Shown piece after piece: positions 1-6,529 of a stretch of 29,486 bases of DNA. The notes under the pieces were generated by a model, which searched no databases, was not told where the DNA came from, and saw only the letters and a list, made by a program, of their open reading frames with translations. The position numbers and the translations under genes were made by a program. Source of the DNA: a virus; the IMG/VR virus record IMGVR_UViG_3300032242_001301, positions 1 to 29,486 of that record; one strand, given 5' to 3'. Position 1 is the first letter of the stretch, and each line of letters opens with the position of its first letter.

Positions 1-2
1 CT

Positions 3-416
3 GCGGAAACATTTGCAGAACTTAGCCATGCACGTAGACTTCATGTAGGTGCTATTGTTGTAAAAGATGATAGGATTATTAGTATCGGCTATAATGGTAT
101 GCCTGCTGGTTGGGATAACAACTGTGAAGAAAAAGTATACAAGATTGATGGGTGGCTTGTCGATGAACAAGGCTGTTACGAACTTAAAACTAAACCAGAG
201 GTGTTACATGCCGAAACGAATGCGATTGCAAAACTGGCTAAGTCTAACGAATCTGGTATGGGTGCTACTATGTTTATTACCCATGCTCCATGTTTGGACT
301 GTGCCAAACTTATATACCAAAGCGGTATTAGCAGTGTTCTATATAGGGACGCTTATAGGGATACTAGTGGTGTCTCGTTTTTGGAAAAGTCGGGGATACA
401 GATAACACAAGTATGA
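3..416 (+). CDS. dCMP deaminase, 5' end cut off by the window
   Basis: This is a zinc-dependent deoxycytidylate deaminase, which converts dCMP to dUMP to feed dTMP synthesis during phage replication. The reading frame is open from base 3, and the first residues seen (HARRLHVGAIVV...GYNGMPAG) already belong to the core fold, so the true start lies upstream of the window. The zinc and catalytic motifs are visible as HAE (His ligand plus proton-shuttle Glu) and PCLDC (the two Cys ligands). T4 gene cd has the same role. The stop codon overlaps the next ATG as ATGA, so the HNH gene downstream is probably translated by coupling. A general cytidine or tRNA deaminase is less likely because of the GYNGxPxG signature typical of dCMP deaminases. 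Confidence 0.88.
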   Translation, partial: AETFAELSHARRLHVGAIVVKDDRIISIGYNGMPAGWDNNCEEKVYKIDGWLVDEQGCYELKTKPEVLHAETNAIAKLAKSNESGMGATMFITHAPCLDCAKLIYQSGISSVLYRDAYRDTSGVSFLEKSGIQITQV

Positions 417-1270
417 TAAACTGGCCTATAGAAATAATAGAAAACAAATACTCTCGATGGTACGAACAAATTGTTACCCGAGCAAAATCTCGGACTCTTT
501 CCAACGACGTATATACTGAAAAACATCACGTTATACCAAAAAGTATTGGCGGAACTAATTTAAAAGACAATCTTGTAGTACTGACAGCTAGGGAGCATTT
601 TATATGCCACTGGCTTTTAATTAAATTTACTACTGGTCGATTTAAACTTAAAATGGCGGCGGCACTAAGTATGATGCATCGTACAAACAACGATCAGATC
701 AATCGATATAAAAGTGTAAACTTTTCTAGAATATATCAATCTATTAAAATTTTAAATAGTGAATTTGCATCTGATAGAAACTCCGGAAGAACATATAGTC
801 CTGAAGCAAAAGCAAGAATGAGTGAAGCTCAAAAAAAAGCCTATAGAGAAACATGGACTCCGGAGATGAGGGCTAAAAGAAATGCCGCGGTAGCCGAAGC
901 TAACCGTAATAGAGTTTATACTGATGAAATGCGAGCAAACAGAAGTAGAGGTTTGAAAGGTATAAAACGTAGTCCAGAATATTGTGAGATGCTATCTAAA
1001 AGATCAAAAGGGAAAAAACTTCCTCCATTATCAGCAGAGACTAAAAAGAAAATTAGTGAAAAAACTAAAGGAGCAAATAATCCCAATGCTAAAACATGGG
1101 AAATTATATCACCTGATGGCAACATATACACAACTACTGGAAATTTGAAAGAACTGTGTAGTACGTTACCTATAAGTATAGATTCTATTAAAACACTAGC
1201 AAGCGGTAAAAAAAATCAAATTAAAGGATGGCAAGCTAAAATAATACCAAAACAACATTGCTCACTATAA
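413..1270 (+). CDS. HNH homing endonuclease with NUMOD3-like DNA-binding repeats
   Basis: This 285 aa protein looks like a free-standing HNH homing endonuclease. The HNH core is at residues 37-70: EKHHVIPKSIGG, then DNLVVLTAREHFICH, with H38/H39, N53 and H62/H66 as likely metal and catalytic residues. Residues about 125-230 hold several short basic segments (YSPEAKARMSEAQKKA, YTDEMRANRSRGLKG, LSAETKKKISEKTKG) that match the NUMOD3 DNA-binding motif in style. The C-terminal part (WEIISPDGNIY...) resembles the NUMOD1-like tail of these enzymes. Such genes are selfish and spread by cutting cognate sites in phages that lack them. Its ATG overlaps the dCMP deaminase stop (ATGA) and it is followed directly by a terminator. 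The exact start is supported only by this overlap. Confidence 0.88.
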   Translation: MINWPIEIIENKYSRWYEQIVTRAKSRTLSNDVYTEKHHVIPKSIGGTNLKDNLVVLTAREHFICHWLLIKFTTGRFKLKMAAALSMMHRTNNDQINRYKSVNFSRIYQSIKILNSEFASDRNSGRTYSPEAKARMSEAQKKAYRETWTPEMRAKRNAAVAEANRNRVYTDEMRANRSRGLKGIKRSPEYCEMLSKRSKGKKLPPLSAETKKKISEKTKGANNPNAKTWEIISPDGNIYTTTGNLKELCSTLPISIDSIKTLASGKKNQIKGWQAKIIPKQHCSL

Positions 1271-1291
1271 AGGCTATACTATAGTAAAACA

Positions 1292-1317
1292 AAAAAGGAC
1301 TCCTAAGAGTCCTTTTT
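1292..1317. terminator. Bidirectional intrinsic terminator between HNH and phoH
   Basis: The stem AAAAAGGACT / AGTCCTTTTT is perfect over 10 bp, and one more C-G pair closes it over a CTAA loop. It has a T run on the + side and, through the A run on the left arm, on the - side as well. It lies between the convergent HNH gene (+) and phoH (-), so it can end both transcripts. Confidence 0.85.
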
Positions 1318-1343
1318 CTGTGACAATCTAAAGTATTGCTACT

Positions 1344-2063
1344 TTATTCTCCATAAACCGCTAACACCTCCTTCACGGCATTATGGCGTTCGATGTCCTT
1401 GGCGTCAAATCGGATAATATCGATATGCTCCAAATATTCCTTTTGTTCGAGTAGATTGCAAAAATCAATCAGACCATTATCGCTCACTCGGTCTGCTTGT
1501 GCTAGATCGCCTGTCACTACCATCTTGGAACCCTCTCCTAAACGGGTTAGTAGCATCTTCATTTGATTCTGTGTAGCATTTTGCATTTCATCTGCAACTA
1601 TGTAAGCGTTTTTAAATGTACGTCCTCGCATATAAGCGAGCGGGCTTATTTCAATAGTACCTTCCTCTAGCATATTTGCTATTTCTTTTTTCTGATAATA
1701 TTCGCCCAAGACATCAAATATAGGTCTCGTCCATGGTGCCATCTTTTCATTTAAGTCACCTGGTAAAAATCCTAAATCTTCGTCTACGGACACGGCGGGT
1801 CTGGTTACCACGATCTTGTCAACTTTACCTTCCTGAAACAACTTAATCCCATATTGTACAGCCAACATAGTTTTACCTGTACCGGCTGGGCCGATAGCAA
1901 GCACTATGCTAGTTTGTTCTGCGTACAATTTACTGAGATATAGCTTCTGATTAGCGTTACGTGCATTAATACTCACACGTTGCTTTTTTGCCGGAAGATA
2001 CGGCTGAAAATCAATGATATTAACTTCTGATGTAAAACGCTTTTTCACTCGTTGTTTACTCAT
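1344..2063 (-). CDS. phoH: PhoH-like P-loop ATPase
   Basis: This 239 aa PhoH family protein is the only gene on the - strand. PhoH is a cytoplasmic P-loop NTPase related to the helicase/RNase-associated PhoH2 ATPase domain and is very common in marine and other T4-like phages; its phage function is not settled. Walker A is GPAGTGKT at residues 58-65 and Walker B is YIVADEMQNAT with D158 and E159. Further family motifs are VVTRPAV (about 86-92) and MVVTGDLAQAD (sensor region). The length matches the single-domain phage form. A good Shine-Dalgarno sequence, AGGAG, lies 8 nt before the ATG, but it is also part of a hairpin in the leader (see the 2073-2154 entry). The gene has its own - strand transcript between two + strand units. 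Confidence 0.93.
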   Translation of the reverse strand: MSKQRVKKRFTSEVNIIDFQPYLPAKKQRVSINARNANQKLYLSKLYAEQTSIVLAIGPAGTGKTMLAVQYGIKLFQEGKVDKIVVTRPAVSVDEDLGFLPGDLNEKMAPWTRPIFDVLGEYYQKKEIANMLEEGTIEISPLAYMRGRTFKNAYIVADEMQNATQNQMKMLLTRLGEGSKMVVTGDLAQADRVSDNGLIDFCNLLEQKEYLEHIDIIRFDAKDIERHNAVKEVLAVYGE

Positions 2064-2072
2064 CTAGTTTGC

Positions 2073-2134
2073 TCCTACTCTTATAAAAAAGTAGGACTTG
2101 TAGTGACCGCCCTTGATAACTACAGAGGTCCTAC
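2073..2134 (-). promoter_or_regulatory. phoH leader: attenuator-like hairpin overlapping an SD-sequestering hairpin
   Basis: Read on the - strand, bases 2134-2091 fold into a hairpin, with GTAGGAC and CTGTAG pairing to CTACAAGTCCTAC apart from a small bulge. It is followed at once by six T residues (2090-2085), the form of an intrinsic terminator. The last arm, TCCTAC (2096-2091), can instead pair with GTAGGA (2078-2073), which contains most of the AGGAG ribosome binding site of phoH. The two folds exclude each other. The pairing is read directly from the sequence; a regulatory role is inferred. Confidence 0.55.
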
Positions 2135-2148
2135 ACTATTATTTAACG

Positions 2149-2154
2149 ATTATA
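2149..2154 (-). promoter_or_regulatory. Possible -10 element for phoH
   Basis: On the - strand this is a perfect TATAAT preceded by TTCTG. No convincing -35 box is found 16-18 bp upstream, so it would be a weak or activator-dependent promoter. A start about 7 bases downstream would put the RNA 5' end just ahead of the attenuator-like hairpin. Confidence 0.35.
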
Positions 2155-2190
2155 CAGAATAATAAACTAATACGTTATGAATTTAAACCA

Positions 2191-2198
2191 GCTAAATA
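2191..2198 (+). promoter_or_regulatory. Late-promoter-like octamer GCTAAATA
   Basis: This octamer is one mismatch away from GATAAATA, which recurs before other late genes in this window, and close to the T4 late consensus TATAAATA. It lies 26 bp before the ATG at 2224, which heads the first late cassette. The rest of 2135-2223 has no gene. Confidence 0.4.
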
Positions 2199-2223
2199 AG
2201 TATAGAAAACTCTGGAAGACATT

Positions 2224-2853
2224 ATGCACCATGACATATTAGACGTGATACAAAACGTTCAAGAACTATACGAAAACAACAGTAATCTAGCCGCGTTAAA
2301 AGACTTTGAGCGTGTACTAGACGAAATGGATATGTACGTATATAAAAACTGGATCGAAGGCGAACTAGCTTACGGACCACGTGTCGAACGCCACTGGATC
2401 ACAGCAGGGTTTATGTGGCCTAAAGATAAAATGCCAGACCCTGAAGCAGGTAAAAGATTGCTAGAATTAGGATGCCGTGTTACATATCAAAAGAGCCATT
2501 TAGTAGAAGCACGTAAAATCCGTAAGCCAGACGATTTACGTCCTGGAACAAAGAAAGGTAAGTTGGATCGCAAACCTGTTTGGGTTGTAGAAGTAACTAT
2601 GCCTAAGAAATTAGTATTCGATGTATACAAAGGTTACATGAACAAGATGCGCGAAGAAATGGGCGCAGATGGATTGAAGACTAATACTCCAACTCCGTTA
2701 GATACTAATGCCGCGCAACAAATTAGCCCGATGCCAAGCGCACCTCCAATGGGTGGTGTACCAGGCGGTGGAGCACCTACACCCGGAGGCGGAGCAGGAG
2801 CACCAATGGGAGCACCTCCAGGAGGCCCAGCGCCAACAGGAGCACCAGCATAA
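2224..2853 (+). CDS. Unrecognised phage protein with a Gly/Pro/Ala-rich tail
   Basis: This 209 aa protein heads the late cassette and has no family I can name. Residues 1-155 look globular and mixed alpha/beta (for example WIEGELAYGPRVERHWITAGFMWP and VWVVEVTMPKKLVFDVYKGYMNKM). From about 158 to the end it is a low-complexity tail rich in Pro, Gly, Ala and Met (GGGAPTPGGGAGAPMGAPPG), probably disordered or collagen-like. A weak GGA ribosome site and a late-promoter-like octamer precede it. The stop overlaps the next start as TAATG. Its place ahead of the lysis genes and behind a late-type promoter suggests a virion or assembly role, but that is inference only. Confidence 0.8.
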   Translation: MHHDILDVIQNVQELYENNSNLAALKDFERVLDEMDMYVYKNWIEGELAYGPRVERHWITAGFMWPKDKMPDPEAGKRLLELGCRVTYQKSHLVEARKIRKPDDLRPGTKKGKLDRKPVWVVEVTMPKKLVFDVYKGYMNKMREEMGADGLKTNTPTPLDTNAAQQISPMPSAPPMGGVPGGGAPTPGGGAGAPMGAPPGGPAPTGAPA

Positions 2854-3596
2854 TGAATATCTCAGAAGCATTACGACCTAATGATTTGAAACATTTAGTA
2901 AAGAATGTTTTTGATATAGATTCGCACAAGAGTAAGATTGGTAACGATAGAGATATTGTTGTACTATCATTTACTGTAGAAAGTAAAGACCCTGCCGATG
3001 ACCTAGAAAGATTCTTCGAAATGGGTTATCAGTTTGTCATGGACGCCGAGGCCACAAGCGGTGAAATGGATGACGGCAAATATCGTGTGTTTGTAGAAAT
3101 AGAACGCAGTAAACATATTGCAGAACAAATTGTAGAGCTAGTCGACGGTCTTAAAAAGATTACAGGAATAGATGATGTCCGTTTTCGTTATCATAAAGAG
3201 TTCAAAAGCCTAGAAGCAACAGAAGAAAATTTAGCTAGTAAAATTCCTATTGATCCTAACAGCTATGATCAACAGGTACAAGAAAGTACGTTGAACAATT
3301 TCAGTAATTTTTTCCGTGATAGCTATGTCGACGACATAAGTTTGCTAGGAGAAAATATTAAATTCAAACGTATATACAAAGATCCTATCGAACTTAAAAT
3401 TGTCGATTTTGGAAATAAACACGACATATACGATTCTATAACCGGTGCAATAAGATTAGAAGGTAAAGACATATCAGAATCTTTATTTTTAACCAAGTAC
3501 ATCGGAGATTTTAATATTACTAAAATCGGTAATCAGTATGTCTTTGAAAAAAACAACCAAGCACTAATATTGGAGAAAGCAAATGTCGGATTTTGA
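2853..3596 (+). CDS. Unrecognised phage protein, 247 aa
   Basis: I do not recognise this family. The protein is soluble-looking, acidic and mixed alpha/beta, with no signal peptide or membrane segment. The N-terminal half (residues 1-120) reads as a compact domain (RDIVVLSFTVESKDPADDLERFFEMGYQF, then YRVFVEIERSKHIAEQIVELVDGLKKITG), which resembles a ferredoxin-like beta-alpha-beta arrangement. The C-terminal half (about 150-247) is a second region with many Ile/Lys/Asp. It starts within the stop of the previous gene (TAATG) and overlaps the endolysin gene by 14 nt, so all three are likely co-translated. The function may be tied to the virion or to the preceding Gly-rich protein. Confidence 0.8.
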   Translation: MNISEALRPNDLKHLVKNVFDIDSHKSKIGNDRDIVVLSFTVESKDPADDLERFFEMGYQFVMDAEATSGEMDDGKYRVFVEIERSKHIAEQIVELVDGLKKITGIDDVRFRYHKEFKSLEATEENLASKIPIDPNSYDQQVQESTLNNFSNFFRDSYVDDISLLGENIKFKRIYKDPIELKIVDFGNKHDIYDSITGAIRLEGKDISESLFLTKYIGDFNITKIGNQYVFEKNNQALILEKANVGF

Positions 3597-4212
3597 ATTT
3601 AACTTTACAAAGGAAAAATTAGCACAAATTATTCCAGGTAATCCTAATTTGGATCATTGGTTCGAAGCACTCTGTGAAATACTTCCAGATTATGAAATCA
3701 ATACACCACAGCGTGTTGCGGCATTTCTAGCACAATGCGCACACGAGTCAGGCGGCTTTCGTGCTATTAAAGAAAACTTAAATTATAAAGCGGCCAGTCT
3801 TAATAAAGTATGGCCTAAATATTTCCCTACAATGGAAATTGCCAATGCTTATGCACAACAACCAGAAAAAATTGCCAACAGAGCCTACGCTAATCGCATG
3901 GGTAACGGTCCAGAAGAGTCAGGCGATGGTTGGAAGTTTTGTGGAAGAGGACTTATTCAATTGACAGGCAAAGACAACTATAGTCGTTATGCGGCCAGTA
4001 CAGAACAAAGTTTAGACGAAGCTAGCGAACACTTAACAACTTTTGAAGGCTGTGTACAAAGTGCCGCTTGGTTCTGGGAAGCAAATAACTTGAATCAGTA
4101 CGCAGACAGTGGTGACATCCTAACAATGACCAAACGTATTAACGGTGGTACATTAGGTCTAGAAGATCGCCAAAATCATTACGCACACGCAATACAAGTA
4201 CTACAAGGATAA
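3583..4212 (+). CDS. Endolysin, GH19 chitinase/lysozyme-like
   Basis: This 209 aa protein matches the phage glycoside hydrolase family 19 type of lysin, which cuts the glycan backbone of peptidoglycan at the end of infection. The clearest motifs are CAHESGGF (about 52-59, with E55 as the likely catalytic acid) and CGRGLIQLTGKDNYSRY (120-136), the substrate-cleft signature of the family. YANRMGNGPEESGDGW precedes it, as in chitinase-like endolysins. There is no signal peptide, so export would need a holin; holin-like and spanin-like genes follow. The ribosome site GGAG lies 8 nt before the ATG, inside the preceding gene. Confidence 0.88.
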   Translation: MSDFEFNFTKEKLAQIIPGNPNLDHWFEALCEILPDYEINTPQRVAAFLAQCAHESGGFRAIKENLNYKAASLNKVWPKYFPTMEIANAYAQQPEKIANRAYANRMGNGPEESGDGWKFCGRGLIQLTGKDNYSRYAASTEQSLDEASEHLTTFEGCVQSAAWFWEANNLNQYADSGDILTMTKRINGGTLGLEDRQNHYAHAIQVLQG

Positions 4213-4215
4213 GCC

Positions 4216-4668
4216 ATGGGGCAACTTACTTGGATGTTTAGCATTATTCCTGATGCAGTGCTCAACTGGGTCTACTGGTTTATCATTGCACTAGGTATTA
4301 CAGGAATGTTTGCCGGGTGGTTTGGAAAGTTCATACCTATGTACGGACGATATATAGGTTTTATCAAACCGGTTGGTATTGCACTTGTAATATTAGGTGT
4401 ATGGCTTCGTGGAGGTTACGACACAGAGCTAGCGTGGAGAGCAAAAGTTGCCGATGCCGAAGCAAAAGTAGCGGCAGCTGAATCTAAAAGTAAAGAAACA
4501 AATACAGTTATACAAACTGAATACCGAGATAAGGTAAAAACTGTCAAAGAAGTTCAAGTAGTTGTTCAAGAACGTATCGTTAAAGAAGCCGCGCAAATGG
4601 ATGCAGAGTGTAAAGTGGATGCAACTGCAATTAGTATTTTAAATCAAGCCGCAGGGGGTAAGAAATGA
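4216..4668 (+). CDS. Two-TM membrane protein with coiled coil, candidate i-spanin/lysis protein
   Basis: This 150 aa protein has two hydrophobic segments at about residues 14-37 (WVYWFIIALGITGMFAGW) and 46-64 (YIGFIKPVGIALVILGVW). A charged alanine-rich region that should form a coiled coil follows (about 72-130, AKVADAEAKVAAAESKSKE...). The soluble coiled coil behind a membrane anchor, together with the lipoprotein gene that starts inside its stop codon (ATGA), fits an inner-membrane spanin subunit (Rz-like). Classic i-spanins have one TM segment, so the second segment is atypical and a holin or holin-spanin hybrid is an alternative. It sits 3 nt after the endolysin gene. Confidence 0.6.
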   Translation: MGQLTWMFSIIPDAVLNWVYWFIIALGITGMFAGWFGKFIPMYGRYIGFIKPVGIALVILGVWLRGGYDTELAWRAKVADAEAKVAAAESKSKETNTVIQTEYRDKVKTVKEVQVVVQERIVKEAAQMDAECKVDATAISILNQAAGGKK

Positions 4669-4931
4669 AATATATTATTATTGCACTAGTATTGTGCTTG
4701 ACTGGATGTGCTACTAGTGTTCCGGTTACAATGAACTTTCCGCAAGTTCCTGAAGAGTTAAAAACAACTTGTCCAGATTTAAAGATGGTTCCTGACGGAA
4801 CTACAAAACTAAGTGACGTCGTCAGTGTTGTTAGTGAAAATTATAGCCAGTATCAAGAATGTAAAATTAAAATAGATGCATGGACACAATGGTATAATAG
4901 TCAAAAGAAAATATTTGAGGGCATCAAATGA
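4665..4931 (+). CDS. Outer-membrane lipoprotein, Rz1-like o-spanin
   Basis: This 88 aa protein starts with a lipoprotein signal peptide whose lipobox, LTGC, puts the acylated Cys at residue 15. The mature part follows the layout of P2 LysC/Rz1-type o-spanins: a short Pro-containing stretch (VPVTMNFPQVPEEL), a first Cys-Pro (TCPDLKMVPDGTTKLSDV), a helix, then a YQECKIKIDAW motif with the second Cys. Such proteins pair with an inner-membrane spanin to fuse the two membranes at lysis. It overlaps the upstream coiled-coil membrane protein by ATGA, as expected for a spanin pair, and overlaps the next gene in the same way. This implies a Gram-negative host. Confidence 0.72.
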   Translation: MKYIIIALVLCLTGCATSVPVTMNFPQVPEELKTTCPDLKMVPDGTTKLSDVVSVVSENYSQYQECKIKIDAWTQWYNSQKKIFEGIK

Positions 4932-5329
4932 AAAAATTACTAGTAATTTTAGCAGTATGGAGTCTTTCAGGTTGTGCATTATTAGATGCTTGGAATATGG
5001 CAAGATTTGACAACAATGAATACATGCTGATAAACCGTGTGCGTACCCAAGCAAATTTAGGTGCCGCTAAGTGCGGTAAGCCTGAAGTAGTCGAAGAAGT
5101 AGATAGTATTTGGCGTACTACTGTAGAGTTAAAAAACTATACACAAAGTATTCCACACAATGAAGAAGCAACTAAAATGAGTGCAGAATTAGCTGAAATT
5201 GTTAAAGGACTTAGTGATCGTTACAAAGGTGCCGAACCAGTTAGCATGATGTATTGTACCACTAAATTTAGCAGTATTGAGCGCAATGCTGTTACTATTC
5301 AAAATGTCATAGGGAAGAAACCAAGATGA
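4928..5329 (+). CDS. Second lysis-cassette lipoprotein, function unknown
   Basis: This 133 aa protein has a short positively charged start, a hydrophobic core and a lipobox LSGC with the Cys at residue 16, so it should be a lipoprotein. The mature part is helical and contains two more Cys (AAKCGKPEVVEEV and MMYCTTKF) that could form a periplasmic disulphide. I know no family name for it. It starts within the stop of the o-spanin gene (ATGA) and ends over the start of the next gene (ATGA), so it is part of the lysis transcript. It could support the spanin complex or act in superinfection exclusion; neither is shown. Confidence 0.7.
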   Translation: MKKLLVILAVWSLSGCALLDAWNMARFDNNEYMLINRVRTQANLGAAKCGKPEVVEEVDSIWRTTVELKNYTQSIPHNEEATKMSAELAEIVKGLSDRYKGAEPVSMMYCTTKFSSIERNAVTIQNVIGKKPR

Positions 5330-5574
5330 GCGTAGAACAACAATTAGAAGCCCTGTTTAATACAGGCAATCCAGATTTACAAGACCTAGCTACTCGTGCG
5401 AACGATTTAAAAAATGCACTGGCAACAGGGCAAATTAGTAAAGGTGAATTCATGGAGATGTTGCAAGACTTAGCCCATGAAAAGAATATTAATGAATCGG
5501 CACACGATTTAGCAGTAAAAGAAGCAGTTAACATGGCGCTGAATGCCTTGGTAGCAGTTGCAAGCAATATGTAA
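5326..5574 (+). CDS. Small helical protein of the lysis cassette
   Basis: This is an 82 aa, mostly alpha-helical, acidic protein with no signal peptide, Cys or membrane segment (for example NPDLQDLATRANDLKNALATGQISKGEFMEMLQDLAHE). It does not match a family I can name. Its start overlaps the stop of the lipoprotein gene (ATGA), and a late-promoter-like AATAAATA lies across its end, so it closes the first lysis transcript. Conserved position and good coding character support it as a real gene. Confidence 0.72.
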   Translation: MSVEQQLEALFNTGNPDLQDLATRANDLKNALATGQISKGEFMEMLQDLAHEKNINESAHDLAVKEAVNMALNALVAVASNM

Positions 5575-5580
5575 TAAATA
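5573..5580 (+). promoter_or_regulatory. Late-promoter-like octamer AATAAATA
   Basis: This is a close match to the T4 late promoter box TATAAATA and to the GATAAATA copies at 10761 and 14838. It overlaps the stop of the preceding gene and lies 27 bp before the ATG at 5607. Confidence 0.45.
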
Positions 5581-5606
5581 CATACATAAAGACAAAGGAG
5601 CGAACT

Positions 5607-6221
5607 ATGTCAGACGAAAAAGAGAGCGGCGGGACAGAATGGATGCAAAAACTGTGGCGTCCGGCAATGGGCTGGATGTACATGATAATATGTCTTGCAG
5701 ACATGATAGTATTTCCAGTACTATGGAGCCTATTACAAGCGGTAACTCATAGCCCTATCACACAATGGAATCCACTAACGCTTCAAGGCGCTGGTTTATT
5801 CCATATTGCTATGGGTGCAGTATTAGGTATCAGTGCGTTCGGTCGTACACAAGAAAAATTAGCAGGCACAGCGGCTAATCCAACATCAACACAAACTATT
5901 AGTACACAAAACATGACTGGTAACGTTGCCGGCGGTTTCGGTAGCAATCAAGGTGGTGGAATGGGCGGCGGCTTTGGAGGAGCATCAAGTGGCGGATTCG
6001 GTTCATCAACAGGCGGGGCTACAGCATTTGGCGCACCTGCGACAGGAGGATTCGGTTCCTCGAGCGGTGGTTTTGGGTCAACAGCACCTTCAGCACCAAG
6101 TAGCTTTGGCGGAGGCGGCTTTGGAGGCGCACCTGCAACAACAAGTTTCAGTTCAACACCAATAGCGACCACGGCTAGTGGTAAAAAGATTGTTCCACTA
6201 GACGATCAACCAGCAATTTAA
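5607..6221 (+). CDS. 3-TM holin-like membrane protein with Gly-rich C-terminal tail
   Basis: This 204 aa protein has an N-terminal membrane domain (residues about 14-85). The phrases WRPAMGWMYMIICLADMIVF, LWSLLQA, PLTLQGAGLFHIAMGAVLG and FGRTQEK resemble the holin family known from gene transfer agents and many proteobacterial phages (3-TM holin, Holin_3TM). A holin would open the inner membrane for the GH19 endolysin. The unusual part is the tail (about 105-185), a run of Gly/Ser/Phe blocks such as GGFGSNQGGGMGGGFGG, probably disordered. The start is well supported by AGGAG 9 nt upstream and a late-promoter-like box. It lies in the same region as the endolysin and spanin genes. Confidence 0.7.
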   Translation: MSDEKESGGTEWMQKLWRPAMGWMYMIICLADMIVFPVLWSLLQAVTHSPITQWNPLTLQGAGLFHIAMGAVLGISAFGRTQEKLAGTAANPTSTQTISTQNMTGNVAGGFGSNQGGGMGGGFGGASSGGFGSSTGGATAFGAPATGGFGSSSGGFGSTAPSAPSSFGGGGFGGAPATTSFSSTPIATTASGKKIVPLDDQPAI

Positions 6222-6232
6222 AGGAAATTAAA

Positions 6233-6457
6233 ATGAAAAAATTCTTAATAGCATTAAACATTGTAGTATGGTCTGTTGTATGCTTTGAAATGGCACACGC
6301 AGAGGCAGTTGTTAAAGAAGTATGTACTCCAAAAGTAGACAAGGCAGGCAAAGCTGTAATGGATAAGAAAACAGGCAAGCAAGCAGAAGAGTGCAAAAAA
6401 ATCAAAACACATAAAAAAGTTGAAGGCGATAAGGTACCAGACGGTAAGAAAAAGTAA
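6233..6457 (+). CDS. Small secreted Lys-rich protein
   Basis: This 74 aa protein has a clear Sec signal peptide (MKKFLIALNIVVWSVVCFEM) with a likely cut after AHA (about residue 23). The mature part is about 50 residues, very rich in Lys, and has two Cys (EVCTPKV and EECKKIK) that could bridge in the periplasm. I do not recognise a family. It follows the holin-like gene by 11 nt, with an AAAGGA ribosome site, and ends just before a strong terminator hairpin, so it is the last gene of the late lysis unit. A role in lysis timing or cell-envelope change is possible but unproven. Confidence 0.68.
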   Translation: MKKFLIALNIVVWSVVCFEMAHAEAVVKEVCTPKVDKAGKAVMDKKTGKQAEECKKIKTHKKVEGDKVPDGKKK

Positions 6458-6465
6458 TCAATTTC

Positions 6466-6494
6466 TTGACAGGCTCCATTTAATATAGTATAAT
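6466..6494 (+). promoter_or_regulatory. Consensus sigma70 promoter for the dnaJ-def-clpA unit
   Basis: TTGACA at 6466-6471 and TATAAT at 6489-6494 are separated by exactly 17 bp, a perfect match to the proteobacterial sigma70 consensus. The start site should fall near 6499-6503. The -10 box sits in the upper stem of the terminator hairpin at 6472-6517, so promoter and terminator share the same DNA. Confidence 0.85.
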
Positions 6495-6517
6495 TAATAC
6501 TATTAATGGAGCCTTTT
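6472..6517 (+). terminator. Terminator hairpin with embedded promoter (PeSL-like)
   Basis: GGCTCCATT (6472-6480) pairs with AATGGAGCC (6505-6513). The stem continues with AATA/TATT and GTAT/ATAC after small bulges, and six T follow. It ends the lysis transcript. A sigma70 promoter lies inside it, as in the promoter-early stem-loops (PeSLs) described for RB49-type T4 phages. Confidence 0.8.
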
Positions 6518-6529
6518 TTACGACTATGA
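6506..6529 (+). CDS. Possible 7-codon leader ORF coupled to dnaJ
   Basis: ATG GAG CCT TTT TTA CGA CTA TGA encodes MEPFLRL and stops over the dnaJ start (ATGA). The predicted RNA 5' end is only 3-7 nt upstream, so it would be read as a near-leaderless start. dnaJ itself has no well-spaced Shine-Dalgarno sequence (GGAG is 14 nt away). Coding status is uncertain. Confidence 0.35.
   Translation: MEPFLRL

Noticed and set aside
67-405. Open frame of 112 codons on the + strand with hydrophobic runs
   Set aside because: It lies in another frame over the dCMP deaminase gene, whose motifs are clear, so it is a shadow.
2091-2134. Hairpin considered as a tRNA gene
   Set aside because: It has only one stem, no anticodon arm or T-arm consensus and is too short; a regulatory hairpin fits better.
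5948-6172. Pro-rich open frame on the - strand opposite the holin-like gene
   Set aside because: The Pro/Gly content is the complement of the Gly-rich tail on the + strand; no start signal is present.
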